Source: Chromatiales bacterium
Lineage (GTDB): Bacteria > Pseudomonadota > Gammaproteobacteria > Chromatiales > Chromatiaceae
Length of the DNA: 15,473 nucleotides
Assembly: GCA_024639625.1 (NCBI GenBank)
Contig: JAHEIA010000014.1
Coordinates: 1 to 15,473, forward strand
Reading direction: 5' to 3'
The first letter of the stretch is position 1, and each line of letters begins with the position of its first letter. Shown piece by piece: positions 14,302 to 15,473 of this stretch. The position numbers and the translations under genes are program-made. The notes below the pieces were generated by a model. That model was not told where the DNA came from and did not search any database. It saw only the letters and a list, made by a program, of their open reading frames with translations.

Positions 14302-15473
14302 ATGCTCGACAGACTCGTCGAAGCAGCGGTCCGCAACCGCCCCCTGGTGTTGTTGACATTACTCTGCGCCCTAGGCGCTATCGTGCTGCTGTTGCCGAGG
14401 CTCAAGCTTGACGCCTTTCCAGACGTGACCAACATCCAGGTCACCATCAATACCGAGGCACCGGGTCTCGCAGCCGAGGAGGTCGAGCAGCTTATCACCT
14501 TCCCGATCGAAGCGGTGATGTACGCATTGCCGGGTGTCGACGAGGTGCGCTCCATCTCCAAGACCGGGCTCTCGATCGTGACTGTCGTGTTTGCCGAGGG
14601 CACCGATATCTACTTTGCCCGCCAGCTGGTCTTCGAGCGCCTGCAGACCGCTAAGGAACAGATCCCGGCAGGCGTCGGCACCCCGGAAATGGGACCCAAT
14701 ACCTCGGGTCTGGGGCAGGTGTTCCAATACATCCTGCGTGCCGACGACCCCCAGCGCTATGACGCCATGACCCTGCGTAGCCTCAACGACTGGACGGTGA
14801 AACTCCTACTCATGCCGGTGGACGGCGTGACGGACGTGCTCTCCTTCGGTGGTGACGTACGCCAATACCAGGTACTCGCAGACCCGAAACGCCTGCTCTC
14901 CTACGGGTTGTCGGTCCAGGATGTGGCCGCCGCCATCGAGCAGAACAATCGCAATGCCGGCGGCTGGTACCTCGACCGCGGGGCCGAACAACTGATCATT
15001 CGCGGCGTCGGCTGGGTTCGTCCTGGAACCGACGGCCTGCGCGACATCGGCAACGTACCGCTCAAGGACGTAGAGGGCGTACCGGTTCGAGTGCGCGACG
15101 TGGCCGAGATCGCCTTCGGCCCCGAGATCCGGCAGGGGGCGGTAACCATGAGCACGCGGGATGCCGGCGGCGACGTACGCTCTCTTGGCGAGGTCGTCAC
15201 CGGGATCGTTCTCAAGCGCATGGATGCGAATACCAAGGCAACGATCGACGGCATCAAGGCGCGCTTGCCCGCAATCCAAAGCGCACTGCCCGACGGGATC
15301 GTCATCGAGCCTTTCTATGATCAGGCTGAACTTGTCGAGCAGGCAATAGCCACCGTAACCGGGGCCATGCTGCAGGCCTTCATCCTGATCATCTTGGTGC
15401 TCGCCCTGTTCCTACTCAATCTGCGGGCGACCTTGCTGGTTCTACTCTCCGTCCCTTTGTCCCTAGGGCTGGC
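14302..15473 (+). CDS. CzcA-type heavy-metal efflux RND pump (partial, runs off window)
   Basis: The first 390 residues of an RND inner-membrane pump of the heavy-metal efflux (HME) class are present; full members have about 1,030-1,050, so the C-terminal two-thirds are missing. The start MLDRLVEAAVRNRPLV and the first membrane segment are followed by DAFPDVTNIQVTI (38-50), EEVEQLITFPIEA (58-70) and GVDEVRSISKTGLS (77-90), all typical of CzcA/CusA. The porter domain continues to MLQAFILIILVLALFLLNLR (about 358-377), the second membrane segment. The segment that separates zinc/cobalt/cadmium pumps from copper/silver pumps (fourth helix, DFG...DGA...VEN) lies just past the end, so specificity is not known. 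The ATG at 14302 follows AAGGGAA. It is in an operon with the adaptor, 10 bases after its stop. Confidence 0.93.
   Translation, partial: MLDRLVEAAVRNRPLVLLTLLCALGAIVLLLPRLKLDAFPDVTNIQVTINTEAPGLAAEEVEQLITFPIEAVMYALPGVDEVRSISKTGLSIVTVVFAEGTDIYFARQLVFERLQTAKEQIPAGVGTPEMGPNTSGLGQVFQYILRADDPQRYDAMTLRSLNDWTVKLLLMPVDGVTDVLSFGGDVRQYQVLADPKRLLSYGLSVQDVAAAIEQNNRNAGGWYLDRGAEQLIIRGVGWVRPGTDGLRDIGNVPLKDVEGVPVRVRDVAEIAFGPEIRQGAVTMSTRDAGGDVRSLGEVVTGIVLKRMDANTKATIDGIKARLPAIQSALPDGIVIEPFYDQAELVEQAIATVTGAMLQAFILIILVLALFLLNLRATLLVLLSVPLSLGL

Overview
The window is GC-rich chromosomal DNA with tightly spaced genes on both strands. RimK is nearly canonical for Gammaproteobacteria. A YeeE/YedE thiosulfate-uptake-type permease and a CzcA-type metal pump are also present. 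Together these suggest an environmental gammaproteobacterium, perhaps a sulfur-oxidising Chromatiales-like lineage; the sulfur part is inference from one gene. No rRNA, tRNA, CRISPR array, insertion sequence or prophage gene was recognised.

Layout. (1) 1-2401, minus strand: the 5' part of a lipoprotein of the major royal jelly/Yellow beta-propeller family, cut by the window edge, and an oxalate/formate-antiporter-family (OFA) MFS transporter. (2) 2665-3651, plus: malate dehydrogenase, divergent from the OFA gene, with a perfect TATAAT upstream. (3) 3738-7181: four little-studied genes, namely an exported DUF995-like protein (minus), a DUF2278 (YukJ-like) protein with a C-terminal lamin-tail domain (plus), a membrane-anchored DM13-domain protein (minus) and an exported dienelactone-hydrolase-fold protein whose catalytic positions are all substituted (plus). 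(4) 7255-9332, minus: a YeeE/YedE permease and, upstream of it, an AEC-family transporter broken by a single-base frameshift. (5) 9829-12301, plus: a compact three-gene operon of retropepsin-like protease (RimB/'ATP-dependent zinc protease' family), RimK glutamate ligase and an AstE/aspartoacylase-type M14 metallohydrolase. (6) 12567-15473, plus: a heavy-metal efflux operon with a CzcI-like small metal-binding protein, a His-rich periplasmic adaptor and the start of a CzcA-type RND pump that runs off the window. No CzcC outer-membrane gene lies where Czc operons normally carry it.

How the genes work together. The clearest functional unit is the protease-RimK-M14 operon, which looks like a protein C-terminal glutamylation system with a writer (RimK), a regulatory protease and a possible eraser or trimming enzyme. 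The metal operon forms an inner-membrane/periplasmic efflux machine. The OFA transporter, malate dehydrogenase and AEC transporter are all compatible with organic-acid metabolism, but they do not form one operon. Best leads for something new are the putative glutamylation writer/eraser operon and the Trp-rich, catalytically degenerate exported hydrolase.
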